The notes beneath the pieces were generated by a model. The model was given only the letters and a program-made list of their open reading frames with translations, did not search any database and was not told the origin of the DNA. A stretch of 29,689 nt of DNA from UBA10364 sp905182675. Its GTDB lineage: Bacteria > Bacteroidota > Bacteroidia > Flavobacteriales > Schleiferiaceae. The position numbers and the translations under genes are program-made. Below, piece by piece: positions 22,859-29,689 of this stretch. Position 1 is the first letter of the stretch; each line of letters opens with the position of its first letter. The DNA lies in assembly GCA_963933975.1 (NCBI GenBank), contig CAWVWE010000025.1, forward strand, positions 1-29,689, given 5' to 3'.

Positions 22859-23965
22859 ATGGTCACATCAGAACAAATCAAAGCATTGGGTGAACGCCTG
22901 ATTCGTTTGCAGAGTTATTTGAATTTAGAGCAAAAGCGGATCCACATCATTAATGAAGAGGAGAAGACTGCTTCGCCTAACTTTTGGGACAATCCAAAGA
23001 AAGCGGAAATCACCATGAAGGCTCTTCGCGGCGTGAAGTTTTGGGTGGAAGGATATGAAAAAGCATCCTCCTTGTTTGGAGAAGCGGAACTGAGTTTAGA
23101 ATTCTTTAAAGAAGGTGAACTGAAAGAAAGTGATTTGACCAAGGCTTTTAAGACTTGCGAGAATTGGATTGAAGAATTAGAGTTCAAGAACATGTTGAGT
23201 GGTGAGGAAGATAAGCTAAGCGCAGTACTCCAAATCACTGCTGGAGCAGGCGGAACAGAGAGTTGTGACTGGGCGGGTATGCTCATGCGCATGTACATCA
23301 TGTATGCTGAAAAACAGGGCTATACAACGAAGGAACTGGTCCTACAGCAAGGCGATGTTGCCGGAATTAAGACCGTTACTATCGAAATTGAAGGTGACTT
23401 TGCCTTTGGATTTTTAAAGGGGGAAAATGGTGTTCATAGATTGGTTAGGATATCACCTTTCGACTCCAATGCAAAGCGCCATACCAGTTTTGTATCCGTT
23501 TATGTGTTTCCATTAGTAGATGATACGATAGACATTAAGATAAGTCTAGGAGATATTACCTGGGATACATTCCGTTCTTCTGGAGCGGGTGGTCAGAATG
23601 TGAATAAGGTTGAAACAGGTGTTCGTTTAAGGCATAAGCCAAGTGGTATTGTTATTGAAAACACAGAAACCCGTTCCCAGTTAAAGAATAAAGAAAAGGC
23701 TATTCAACTTTTGAAGTCGCAACTATATGAGCGAGAAATTGCCGAGCGCAACGCGAAGCGAGCTGAGATTGAAGCTGGAAAGAAAAAAATTGAGTGGGGT
23801 TCGCAGATCAGAAATTATGTGATGCATCCCTATAAGTTGGTTAAAGATGTGAGGACAGCAGAAGAGACCTCTGATGTGGATGGTGTCATGAATGGCAACA
23901 TAGAGAGGTTCCTGAAAGCATTTTTAATGGCGCAAGGAGAAAGCGCTAATGCCGATGAATATTAG
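22859..23965 (+). CDS. prfB: Peptide chain release factor 2
   Basis: RF2 terminates translation at UAA and UGA. The stop-codon-reading tripeptide SPF is at residues 199-201 (RISPFDSN) and the GGQ that triggers peptidyl-tRNA hydrolysis is at 244-246 (GAGGQNVNKVETG). At 368 residues the length is normal. In many bacteria prfB needs a +1 frameshift at a CTT-TGA near codon 25; here the equivalent region (residues 15-25, RLQSYLNLEQK) reads through in one frame, so that autoregulation is missing. The ATG at 22859 fits the usual RF2 N-terminus. The gene is a monocistron followed by 76 bases before the next gene. Confidence 0.97.
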   Translation: MVTSEQIKALGERLIRLQSYLNLEQKRIHIINEEEKTASPNFWDNPKKAEITMKALRGVKFWVEGYEKASSLFGEAELSLEFFKEGELKESDLTKAFKTCENWIEELEFKNMLSGEEDKLSAVLQITAGAGGTESCDWAGMLMRMYIMYAEKQGYTTKELVLQQGDVAGIKTVTIEIEGDFAFGFLKGENGVHRLVRISPFDSNAKRHTSFVSVYVFPLVDDTIDIKISLGDITWDTFRSSGAGGQNVNKVETGVRLRHKPSGIVIENTETRSQLKNKEKAIQLLKSQLYEREIAERNAKRAEIEAGKKKIEWGSQIRNYVMHPYKLVKDVRTAEETSDVDGVMNGNIERFLKAFLMAQGESANADEY

Positions 23966-24041
23966 AAATATTGAGCCTAACTAGGCGATCTGTGCACAAT
24001 CGATCGAGGTTTTCGTTAGGATAGTAGTTATCTTGCTTCTT

Positions 24042-27000
24042 ATGCGTAAACTATGGATGGTCATTTTACTTACCAGCAGTGCTTTGGCGTCAGCCCAGCA
24101 AGGCTTTGTAGGCAATGATGGACAATGGGATGAGCCTTTCGAATATGTTTATCGGTTTGGAGCTAACGCATTGTTCTTGACCCAAGACTCCTTGGTTTTT
24201 AGTATTCTTAGTTCAGAGGATTTTCATCCCGAACATGACACAGATAAACACCATCATTACGCTGATACCCTTCATTTCGTTCATTTTTCCGTTAAGTTTC
24301 CCGGTGCTGGACGTCTAACGTGGTCGGGAGAATCCCAAATGCCCCATCAAAATCACTTTTATCTGGGCAAGGAAAGCTCGTGGCGTTCCAGTGTACCCTC
24401 CTTTGAAAAATTACGTGCGAAAAATGTATATCCGGGAATTGATCTTTTAGTTTATAGTGCTGCCGGTGGTGTTAAATACGATTGGGTCGTCTCTCCTGGT
24501 GCCGATCCCTCGTTAATAACGGTAGCTTATGGTGGTGTGGATGCCATCGAGGTAGACCGAAAAAAGGTAAGTTTATCCACAGGAATCGGAATTATAGAAG
24601 AAGGGTTGCCCCTCGCTTATCAGGGTGCAAAAGAAATCAAAGCCCACTATGAGAAAGGGGAGAACCAAGTCAAATACCGGCTAGGTGATTATGACGTTTC
24701 ACAAACACTGGTGATTGATCCGATATATATATTTAGCACATATTCCGGATCATCTGCGGATAATTTCGGTTATACAGCAACCTTTGATGACAATGGCAAT
24801 GCCTTTGGTGGAGGCATAGTTTTTAATACGGGCTACCCAACTGTTTTAGGGTCTTTCGATGTGACCTTCAATGGAGGTTTTTTTGATGCTGCAATTAGCA
24901 AGTTTAGTGCAGACGGCAGCCAGTTGCTTTGGTCGGCTTATATAGGAGGTGCCAATCTTGACCAGCCACATAGTTTAGATTGTGATGAGTTTGGAAACTT
25001 ATATGTGTTGGGTTTAACAGGTTCTTCTGATTTCCCTACGACGAGCAATGCTCAAGACACTTCTTTTGGAGGAGGAAATCAGGCCGTAGCAGAGTACTAC
25101 ACCTTTGCAAACGGATCTGATATGTTCGTTAGTGCGATCAACTCATCTGGTACTTCTCTTTTTGGATCCAGCTTTTTGGGTGGAGAAAATAACGAAGGCT
25201 TTAACGATAGTTTAAGGTTCAATTACGGTGATGGTTTTCGCGGTGAGATTGAGGTGCAGCGTGGGGGTGGATATGTTTTTGTTGCTTCAACAGCCGATTC
25301 TTCTGGATATCCAGTCACGGCAGGTGGAACCACCCATCAGGGTGGACTTGATGGTGTATTCAGTGTGCTTTCAAGAAACATGGACTCCCTGATCGCGAGT
25401 ACTTATGTTGGTACTTCTGGGCATGAGGCACTGTATAGCTTGAGTATAGCTGAGAAAATCGGAAATGCCACTCAATCATCCAGAATATTTCTTGCAGGAG
25501 CTATAAAAACAACCGAATCGAATTTAATGATGGCTGGTGATTCCGTCAATATCAACGGTTCATCATCCCATAATGGATTGTTAGTCAGTCTTGCTTTTGG
25601 CCCAAGTATTTCAATAGAGGCGGCACATATGAGCTCAGGGTCAGCTTACAATCAACATTTTTTCGTTGAAACGAATCACCCATCTGATACAGCAACATTA
25701 GTCACTCTTGTAGGTCAAAGTAAGGGAGGTTTGGTAGCCTCCGATTCTAATTTCTGGGGACAGCCAGGAAGTGCTCAATACTTTATGGAGTTTAAACTTG
25801 ACCTTACTAACGAGACCTTCGTCAATAGAAAGACCTTAGTTTTTGGTGACGGTTCGAATACAACTATTGATCTGAGTCCAACGGCATTATTAGTAGATGA
25901 ATGTGGTAACACGTATTTTTCAGGATGGGGTGGTTCGCCAAATTCTGAAGGAACTACCGACGGTTTGACCACCACTCCAGGGGCAGTTCGCACCGTTACA
26001 GATGGTCGGGATTTTTATTTCTTAGTCATAGATCCATCATGGAAGGTAGCAAGACTAGCGACCTATTATGGCTCAGCGGATAGGGAACACGTGGATGGTG
26101 GTACATCTAGGTTTGATGCACGTGGAAGGATTTTCCAAGGCGTTTGCGCTGGTTGTGGAGGTAGTTCCGCCTATCCTACGTATCCCTCAAATGTGTATTC
26201 CTCCACCAATGGCTCTAGTAATTGTAATCTCGCGGTGACGGTTATTGATTTAGACATACAGAATGCGCGGTTAAATGTAACTCCAGTTCCTGATGAATTT
26301 TGTCTACCTGGTAATTTCGTTTTGGCCGATTCCAGTATTAATGTCCAGTCTTATACGGTGGACTGGGGAGATGGATCTGTTCAGTCTTACGCTGGATCTA
26401 TTGGTCCATATCAATACACGCTACCTGGTTCATATTTGGTTAATGTGATTGGTCAGGACACGGTTTGTGATACTTGGGACACGACCACATTTGAAATCCA
26501 AGTCAATCCAGCTTTTGATTCTGTTTGGATTGATTATGACTATGATTTTTGCGATCCATTGAGACTTTTTAAGGCCAGTGTGAGACATGTTTCAGACTCA
26601 TCCTTAGCTACGGACTATGTTCTTGATTGGAATTTAGCTGGAGCGACATATGGCACAAGCAGTGTGCAAGTGACGTTACCTACTTCAGGCGCTAACCGAA
26701 TTACGTTAGATGTTCTAGATACCAATTGTAATTTTTCCCAAAAATTTATAGATACCATTGTTTTTAGACCTCCGCCTTTTCTTGCAATCAATACTTCATT
26801 AGAGGAATGCGAGACTAGGGAGGCCGTTGATTTTAATCCCGTTTACAACCAAGCATTTCAATATTTTGAGTGGTTGATTGATGGCCAATCAGTGGGGTCT
26901 CCTTCACCTTTGCAAATCACACAATCAGGACTCTATGAGATTTCTATTGTTGCTTACGACAGCATCTGTGGTATATCCGACACGCTAACGGAAAAATTCG

Positions 27001-27290
27001 ATGTTTACTTTGCGGGTGAGGCCTTTGATGTACCTAATGTAATCACCCCGAACGGAGATGGAATCAATGACAATTGGCTTATAAATACGAGTGAAAATTG
27101 GGATGAATTTTACGTCATTCTTTTCAATCGTTGGGGACTTAAAGTATTCGAAACTTCAGTAATTAATTTTGAATGGGGTGCAGATCGGGTTGGAAAAGTT
27201 TTGTCTCCTGGAGTTTACTTTTATCAAATTGAAGCTAAAAATCGGTGCGGTGATATACGTGAGGACGGAACGCTACACATAACTTACTAG
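24042..27290 (+). CDS. T9SS-secreted multidomain surface protein with SBBP-like repeats, PKD-like domain and type B CTD
   Basis: The 1082-residue protein starts with a signal peptide (MRKLWMVILLTSSALASA, cleavage near 18). Residues about 20-235 match the N-terminal domain that often precedes SBBP repeats (FVGNDGQWDEPFEYVYRFG; WVVSPGADPS; VIDPIYIFSTYSG). SBBP-like beta-propeller segments follow to about 640 (STYSGSSADNFGY; LGLTGSSDFPTTS), then PKD-like Ig domains from about 750 (TVDWGDGSVQSYA; LPGSYLVNV). The last 84 residues are the T9SS type B C-terminal domain (NVITPNGDGINDNW; LFNRWGLKVFET; GVYFYQIEAKNRCG). It should be secreted to or through the outer membrane by the type IX system. Of two possible starts, a TTG at 24033 and this ATG, the ATG gives a normal signal peptide. 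ArsC follows by five bases. Confidence 0.92.
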   Translation: MRKLWMVILLTSSALASAQQGFVGNDGQWDEPFEYVYRFGANALFLTQDSLVFSILSSEDFHPEHDTDKHHHYADTLHFVHFSVKFPGAGRLTWSGESQMPHQNHFYLGKESSWRSSVPSFEKLRAKNVYPGIDLLVYSAAGGVKYDWVVSPGADPSLITVAYGGVDAIEVDRKKVSLSTGIGIIEEGLPLAYQGAKEIKAHYEKGENQVKYRLGDYDVSQTLVIDPIYIFSTYSGSSADNFGYTATFDDNGNAFGGGIVFNTGYPTVLGSFDVTFNGGFFDAAISKFSADGSQLLWSAYIGGANLDQPHSLDCDEFGNLYVLGLTGSSDFPTTSNAQDTSFGGGNQAVAEYYTFANGSDMFVSAINSSGTSLFGSSFLGGENNEGFNDSLRFNYGDGFRGEIEVQRGGGYVFVASTADSSGYPVTAGGTTHQGGLDGVFSVLSRNMDSLIASTYVGTSGHEALYSLSIAEKIGNATQSSRIFLAGAIKTTESNLMMAGDSVNINGSSSHNGLLVSLAFGPSISIEAAHMSSGSAYNQHFFVETNHPSDTATLVTLVGQSKGGLVASDSNFWGQPGSAQYFMEFKLDLTNETFVNRKTLVFGDGSNTTIDLSPTALLVDECGNTYFSGWGGSPNSEGTTDGLTTTPGAVRTVTDGRDFYFLVIDPSWKVARLATYYGSADREHVDGGTSRFDARGRIFQGVCAGCGGSSAYPTYPSNVYSSTNGSSNCNLAVTVIDLDIQNARLNVTPVPDEFCLPGNFVLADSSINVQSYTVDWGDGSVQSYAGSIGPYQYTLPGSYLVNVIGQDTVCDTWDTTTFEIQVNPAFDSVWIDYDYDFCDPLRLFKASVRHVSDSSLATDYVLDWNLAGATYGTSSVQVTLPTSGANRITLDVLDTNCNFSQKFIDTIVFRPPPFLAINTSLEECETREAVDFNPVYNQAFQYFEWLIDGQSVGSPSPLQITQSGLYEISIVAYDSICGISDTLTEKFDVYFAGEAFDVPNVITPNGDGINDNWLINTSENWDEFYVILFNRWGLKVFETSVINFEWGADRVGKVLSPGVYFYQIEAKNRCGDIREDGTLHITY

Positions 27291-27295
27291 AATAA

Positions 27296-27643
27296 ATGAT
27301 GAAGATCTATCATAATCCCCGGTGTCAAAAGTCCCGTGAAGCCTTGTTGATGTTAGAACAAGAGGGTATTGCACATGAGGTTCGTCTCTACATGAAAGAT
27401 GAAGAGAGCATGAATGTTGTAGAGCTTGAGGGTGTTTTAGAAGCACTAGATCTGGACGCCTTAGACTTAGTACGTGTCAATGAGGCGCTGTGGAAAGAGG
27501 CATATAAAGATTTAGAATTGGACGAAGATGAAATCATTCTAGCCATGGTAGAAAATCCAAGGCTGATGCAACGGCCAATTGTTATTAACGGAGATAAAGG
27601 CGTTATAGCAAGACCTGCGGATGAAATCAAAAGGCTGCTATAA
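27296..27643 (+). CDS. arsC: ArsC/Spx-family arsenate reductase-like protein
   Basis: The 115-residue thioredoxin-fold protein has the catalytic Cys10 in YHNPRCQKSREAL, an Arg in LDLVRVNEALWKE and two more arginines in NPRLMQRPIVI and VIARP, the residues that build the arsenate-binding site in E. coli ArsC. It probably reduces arsenate or acts in thiol redox; some Spx/ArsC-family members are not arsenate reductases, and no ars genes are nearby. Two consecutive ATGs (27296, 27299) are possible starts. It lies five bases after the T9SS cargo gene and is probably in the same transcript. A terminator follows. Confidence 0.88.
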   Translation: MMKIYHNPRCQKSREALLMLEQEGIAHEVRLYMKDEESMNVVELEGVLEALDLDALDLVRVNEALWKEAYKDLELDEDEIILAMVENPRLMQRPIVINGDKGVIARPADEIKRLL

Positions 27644-27659
27644 ATAACAAACAGAAACA

Positions 27660-27689
27660 AAAAAGCCGGTCCCTTAGGGCCGGCTTTTT
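27660..27689. terminator. Bidirectional terminator between arsC and a small membrane-protein gene
   Basis: An A/T-flanked hairpin (AAAAAGCCGG/CCGGCTTTTT arms) has an inner CCC/GGG pairing, one bulged T at 27670 and a TTA loop. Symmetric A and T runs let it stop transcription in both directions. Confidence 0.88.
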
Positions 27690-27710
27690 CTGTATATCAT
27701 CCTTAGAATA

Positions 27711-27881
27711 TTATTCTGCTGAATCTTCTTTATGGCCAATAATCGCATGAGCGAGTTTTGGATTAATCTTTTCAATGCCGATCAATGTCAACCAGTAGCC
27801 CACGAAAAGGCCTAAAAAAGCCAACATGGAAAAACCCATTAACGCGACGATTAAGAAAACTAAGAAACCTATAAATTTCAT
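27711..27881 (-). CDS. Small membrane protein, unrecognised, 56 residues
   Basis: With the ATG at 27881 the protein begins MKFIGFLVFLIVALMGFSML and continues AFLGLFVGYWLTLIGIEKIN, one long or two short hydrophobic stretches, then a polar tail ending GHKEDSAE. I do not recognise a family. The frame continues upstream to 27917, but the extra 12 residues are polar and the ATG directly before the hydrophobic part is more likely. It lies alone on the minus strand between the arsC terminator and fumC, which is divergent. The composition is that of an inner-membrane protein; topology cannot be settled by eye. Confidence 0.6.
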   Translation of the reverse strand: MKFIGFLVFLIVALMGFSMLAFLGLFVGYWLTLIGIEKINPKLAHAIIGHKEDSAE

Positions 27882-28058
27882 AACTGGATCATTTAACTGT
27901 GGCGAAGATAAGCACACAAACCTTTTTGAGCATTAAAAGTAGGCGAGATTTTTCCTCTCTTTTAAGATACCGGGTGAATGTAGTCAAGGCTTCGAGTATG
28001 TGCCGTAAATTTACAGTTAGAATGGAAGCCGTAATCAATCAAATACAATCGTAACAGC

Positions 28059-29453
28059 ATGGAATACAGAATAGAACATGATACCATGGGTGAAGTGAAG
28101 GTACCCGCAGATAAATATTGGGGTGCACAAACGGAGCGTTCAAGAAATAATTTTAAAATTGGTCCTGAAGGTACTATGCCGTTGGAGATCATTGAGGGAT
28201 TTGCCTACTTGAAGAAAGCCGCAGCCTACGCGAACTGTGATGCCGGAATATTAGCGGTAGAAAAGCGCGACCTCATTGCAGCCGTTTGTGATGAAATCTT
28301 AAAAGGAATGCACAACGATCAATTCCCTTTAGTGATTTGGCAAACAGGATCTGGCACACAAAGTAATATGAATACTAATGAGGTGATCTCAAATAGAGCT
28401 CATGTTTTGGCCGGTAACAAATTAGGAGAAGGACAAAATCTGATCCACCCTAACGATGATGTAAATAAGAGCCAGAGTTCTAACGATACTTTCCCCACTG
28501 GGATGCATATCGCTATTTATAAGAAAGTTGTTGAAACGACTATCCCAGGAGTAGAGTTGTTGCGGGATACACTAGCAGCGAAGAGCAAGGAGTTTTGGAC
28601 GGTAGTCAAAATTGGCCGTACGCACCTTATGGATGCTACCCCGTTAACGGTAGGTCAGGAGTTTAGTGGCTATGTAAGCCAATTAAACCATGGTTTAAAA
28701 GCACTTCGCAGCACGTTGGATCATATGAGTGAGATTGCGCTTGGCGGTACAGCAGTAGGCACGGGTATAAATACACCTGATGGATATTCGGAAACGGTTG
28801 CTCAGTACATTGCGGACTTCACAGGAAAGCCCTTCCGGACGGCAGAGAACAAGTTTGAGGCGCTTGCGGCACATGATGCGCTGGTAGAAACACATGGCGC
28901 GTTAAACACCCTCGCAGTTAGTCTCAATAAGATTGCAAATGATATAAGAATGCTAGCTTCTGGGCCGCGTTCAGGCATTGGAGAGCTTTCTATTCCTTCA
29001 AACGAGCCAGGTTCCTCTATTATGCCAGGAAAGGTTAACCCAACTCAGGCTGAGGCGTTGACGATGGTTTGTGCTCAAGTAATGGGCAACCAAATGGCGG
29101 TTACTATTGGCGGCGCACAAGGGCATTACGAACTCAATGTATTCAAGCCTGTAATGGCAGCAAATGTTTTACAGAGTGCAGGCCTTTTGGGCGATGCCTG
29201 TGTAAGTTTTAATAACAATTGCGCCCAAGGAATAACTCCAAATCATCAAGTGATTAAGAACCACTTGAACAACAGTTTGATGCTGGTAACTGCTCTAAAC
29301 ACAAAGATCGGTTACGAAAAGGCAGCTAAAATCGCAAAGACAGCCCATGAGAATGGAACCACGCTAAAAGAGGAGTCTGTGAATTTAGGATACCTTACTG
29401 CGGATGAGTTTGACCTATGGGTTCGTCCCCAAGATATGGTTGGCAAACTCTAA
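28059..29453 (+). CDS. fumC: Class II fumarate hydratase
   Basis: Fumarase interconverts fumarate and L-malate in the TCA cycle and, as the class II type, has no Fe-S cluster. The 464-residue protein carries the superfamily signature GSSIMPGKVN at 318-327, including the catalytic serine, the active-site histidine in GRTHLMDATPL at about 187-195, the substrate-binding stretch GSGTQSNMNTNEV at about 98-109, and HPNDDVNKSQSSND at about 130-143. The N-terminus is EYRIEHDTMGEVKVPADKYW. It is a single-gene unit. The 177 bases between the upstream small membrane gene start and its ATG hold no full-consensus promoter (only a TAAATTTA with one mismatch at 28006). A terminator follows 20 bases after the stop. 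Confidence 0.97.
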   Translation: MEYRIEHDTMGEVKVPADKYWGAQTERSRNNFKIGPEGTMPLEIIEGFAYLKKAAAYANCDAGILAVEKRDLIAAVCDEILKGMHNDQFPLVIWQTGSGTQSNMNTNEVISNRAHVLAGNKLGEGQNLIHPNDDVNKSQSSNDTFPTGMHIAIYKKVVETTIPGVELLRDTLAAKSKEFWTVVKIGRTHLMDATPLTVGQEFSGYVSQLNHGLKALRSTLDHMSEIALGGTAVGTGINTPDGYSETVAQYIADFTGKPFRTAENKFEALAAHDALVETHGALNTLAVSLNKIANDIRMLASGPRSGIGELSIPSNEPGSSIMPGKVNPTQAEALTMVCAQVMGNQMAVTIGGAQGHYELNVFKPVMAANVLQSAGLLGDACVSFNNNCAQGITPNHQVIKNHLNNSLMLVTALNTKIGYEKAAKIAKTAHENGTTLKEESVNLGYLTADEFDLWVRPQDMVGKL

Positions 29454-29472
29454 GGACATTTAGTTGAACGAG

Positions 29473-29511
29473 AAACCCCGATCTGGTGCTTAGCAACAGA
29501 TCGGGGTTTTT
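29473..29511. terminator. Terminator after fumC
   Basis: Arms 29473-29485 and 29497-29509 form a perfect 13-bp stem, with an inner TGC/GCA pairing in the loop, and a T-run to 29511. It should also serve the convergent minus-strand gene beyond it. Confidence 0.92.
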
Positions 29512-29525
29512 GGTCTTAAAAAGTG

Positions 29526-29689
29526 CTATTTGACTAAAACAGAGTCTGCATTAAGACGAAGCTCGAGCCAAGCGGCCAGTTGTTGCTTCTTAATAATAAT
29601 TTCGTTGTCTAAAATTTCATCTTCCCATTCTACAAAGGCTACTGGGATTTTGTATCCACTGGTACTATCTGTAATACCTCCTTGCATGG
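29526..29689 (-). CDS. C-terminal part of an unrecognised protein, cut by window edge
   Basis: An open frame runs from the window edge to the TAG at 29526, giving at least 53 residues. They include IPVAFVEWEDEILDNEIII and a Leu/Ala-rich segment ending LNADSVLVK. An ATG at 29687 might be the start, but the frame may continue beyond the window. I do not recognise the family. It is convergent with fumC across the terminator at 29473-29511. It is supported by intact frame, typical composition and position only. Confidence 0.5.
   Translation of the reverse strand, partial: MQGGITDSTSGYKIPVAFVEWEDEILDNEIIIKKQQLAAWLELRLNADSVLVK

Noticed and set aside
22915..23301. Minus-strand 128-codon open frame inside prfB.
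   Set aside because: It is Ser-rich shadow translation of the conserved RF2 sequence with no promoter or plausible domain.
23966..24041. Small hairpin (GCCTA/TAGGC) between prfB and the T9SS cargo gene, considered as a terminator.
   Set aside because: The stem is only five base pairs with a two-base loop and no T-run follows, so it lacks the features of a rho-independent terminator.
24033..24041. TTG start three codons before the ATG of the T9SS cargo gene.
   Set aside because: The ATG at 24042 gives a standard signal peptide start (MRK) while TTG would add hydrophobic residues before the positive charges.
27918..28058. Spacer between the small membrane gene and fumC, checked for a riboswitch, small RNA or full promoter.
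   Set aside because: Only one-mismatch -7 candidates are present (TAAATTTA at 28006 for fumC, AAGGTTTG on the minus strand near 27917) with no matching -33, and no stable long hairpin is visible.

Overview
The window is a gene-dense stretch of core chromosome from a member of the Bacteroidota, most likely order Flavobacteriales (Cryomorphaceae/Schleiferiaceae-like; this finer placement is inference). The evidence is the gliding-motility pair gldE/gldD beside mutY and ssb, a type IX secretion (T9SS) cargo protein with a type B C-terminal sorting domain, Mrp and RNase G variants of the Bacteroidota kind, a ~30-residue basic peptide next to rng, and promoters of the form TTTG-N17-23-TAnnTTTG in place of sigma70 boxes. 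Several genes have no recognisable Shine-Dalgarno sequence. I see no tRNA, rRNA, CRISPR array, insertion sequence or prophage, and no gap over 300 bases without a gene.

Layout. (1) Positions 1-7161, minus strand: a tightly packed eight-gene unit read mrp, nfu-type Fe-S scaffold, serS, an unknown lipoprotein, an exported TPR protein, a DUF4286 protein, a cytoplasmic M16 peptidase and an O-methyltransferase cut by the window edge. Adjacent genes overlap by 1-14 bases or lie within 12 bases. (2) 7221-8300, plus: an extended-SDR oxidoreductase. (3) 8380-9084, minus: rplU-rpmA (L21, L27), with a clear promoter and terminator. (4) 9233-12637, plus: two exported M16 proteins, one with the zinc site and one without, which look like the two halves of a heterodimeric peptidase. 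(5) 12760-13683, minus: an EamA-type exporter. (6) 13752-15129, plus: a metal-binding (HMA) lipoprotein followed by heme A synthase ctaA. (7) 15092-18733, minus: mutY, ssb, gldE, gldD and a DUF2007 protein. (8) 18849-21261, plus, divergent from mutY: HU protein, a membrane-anchored TPR protein with a TTG start, a 30-residue basic peptide and rng, ended by a strong terminator; recX follows. (9) 21779-22798, minus: threonine aldolase, with its tail overlapping recX. (10) 22859-27643, plus: prfB, the large T9SS cargo protein and an ArsC-family protein. (11) 27711-27881, minus: a small membrane protein. (12) 28059-29453, plus: fumC. (13) 29526 to the edge, minus: the C-terminal part of an unrecognised protein.

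Themes. Translation (serS, rplU, rpmA, prfB, the small basic peptide) and RNA or DNA upkeep (rng, mutY, ssb, recX, HU) are interleaved with envelope functions typical of gliding, T9SS-bearing Bacteroidota (gldE, gldD, the type B CTD cargo, the exported M16 pair, lipoproteins) and with aerobic respiration (ctaA, fumC, the Fe-S assembly genes). I do not see a convincing new biological system. The items most worth following are the small peptide before rng, the unknown exported trio downstream of serS, the split M16 peptidase with an extra C-terminal domain, the copper-type lipoprotein before ctaA, and a nearly leaderless, frameshift-free prfB.
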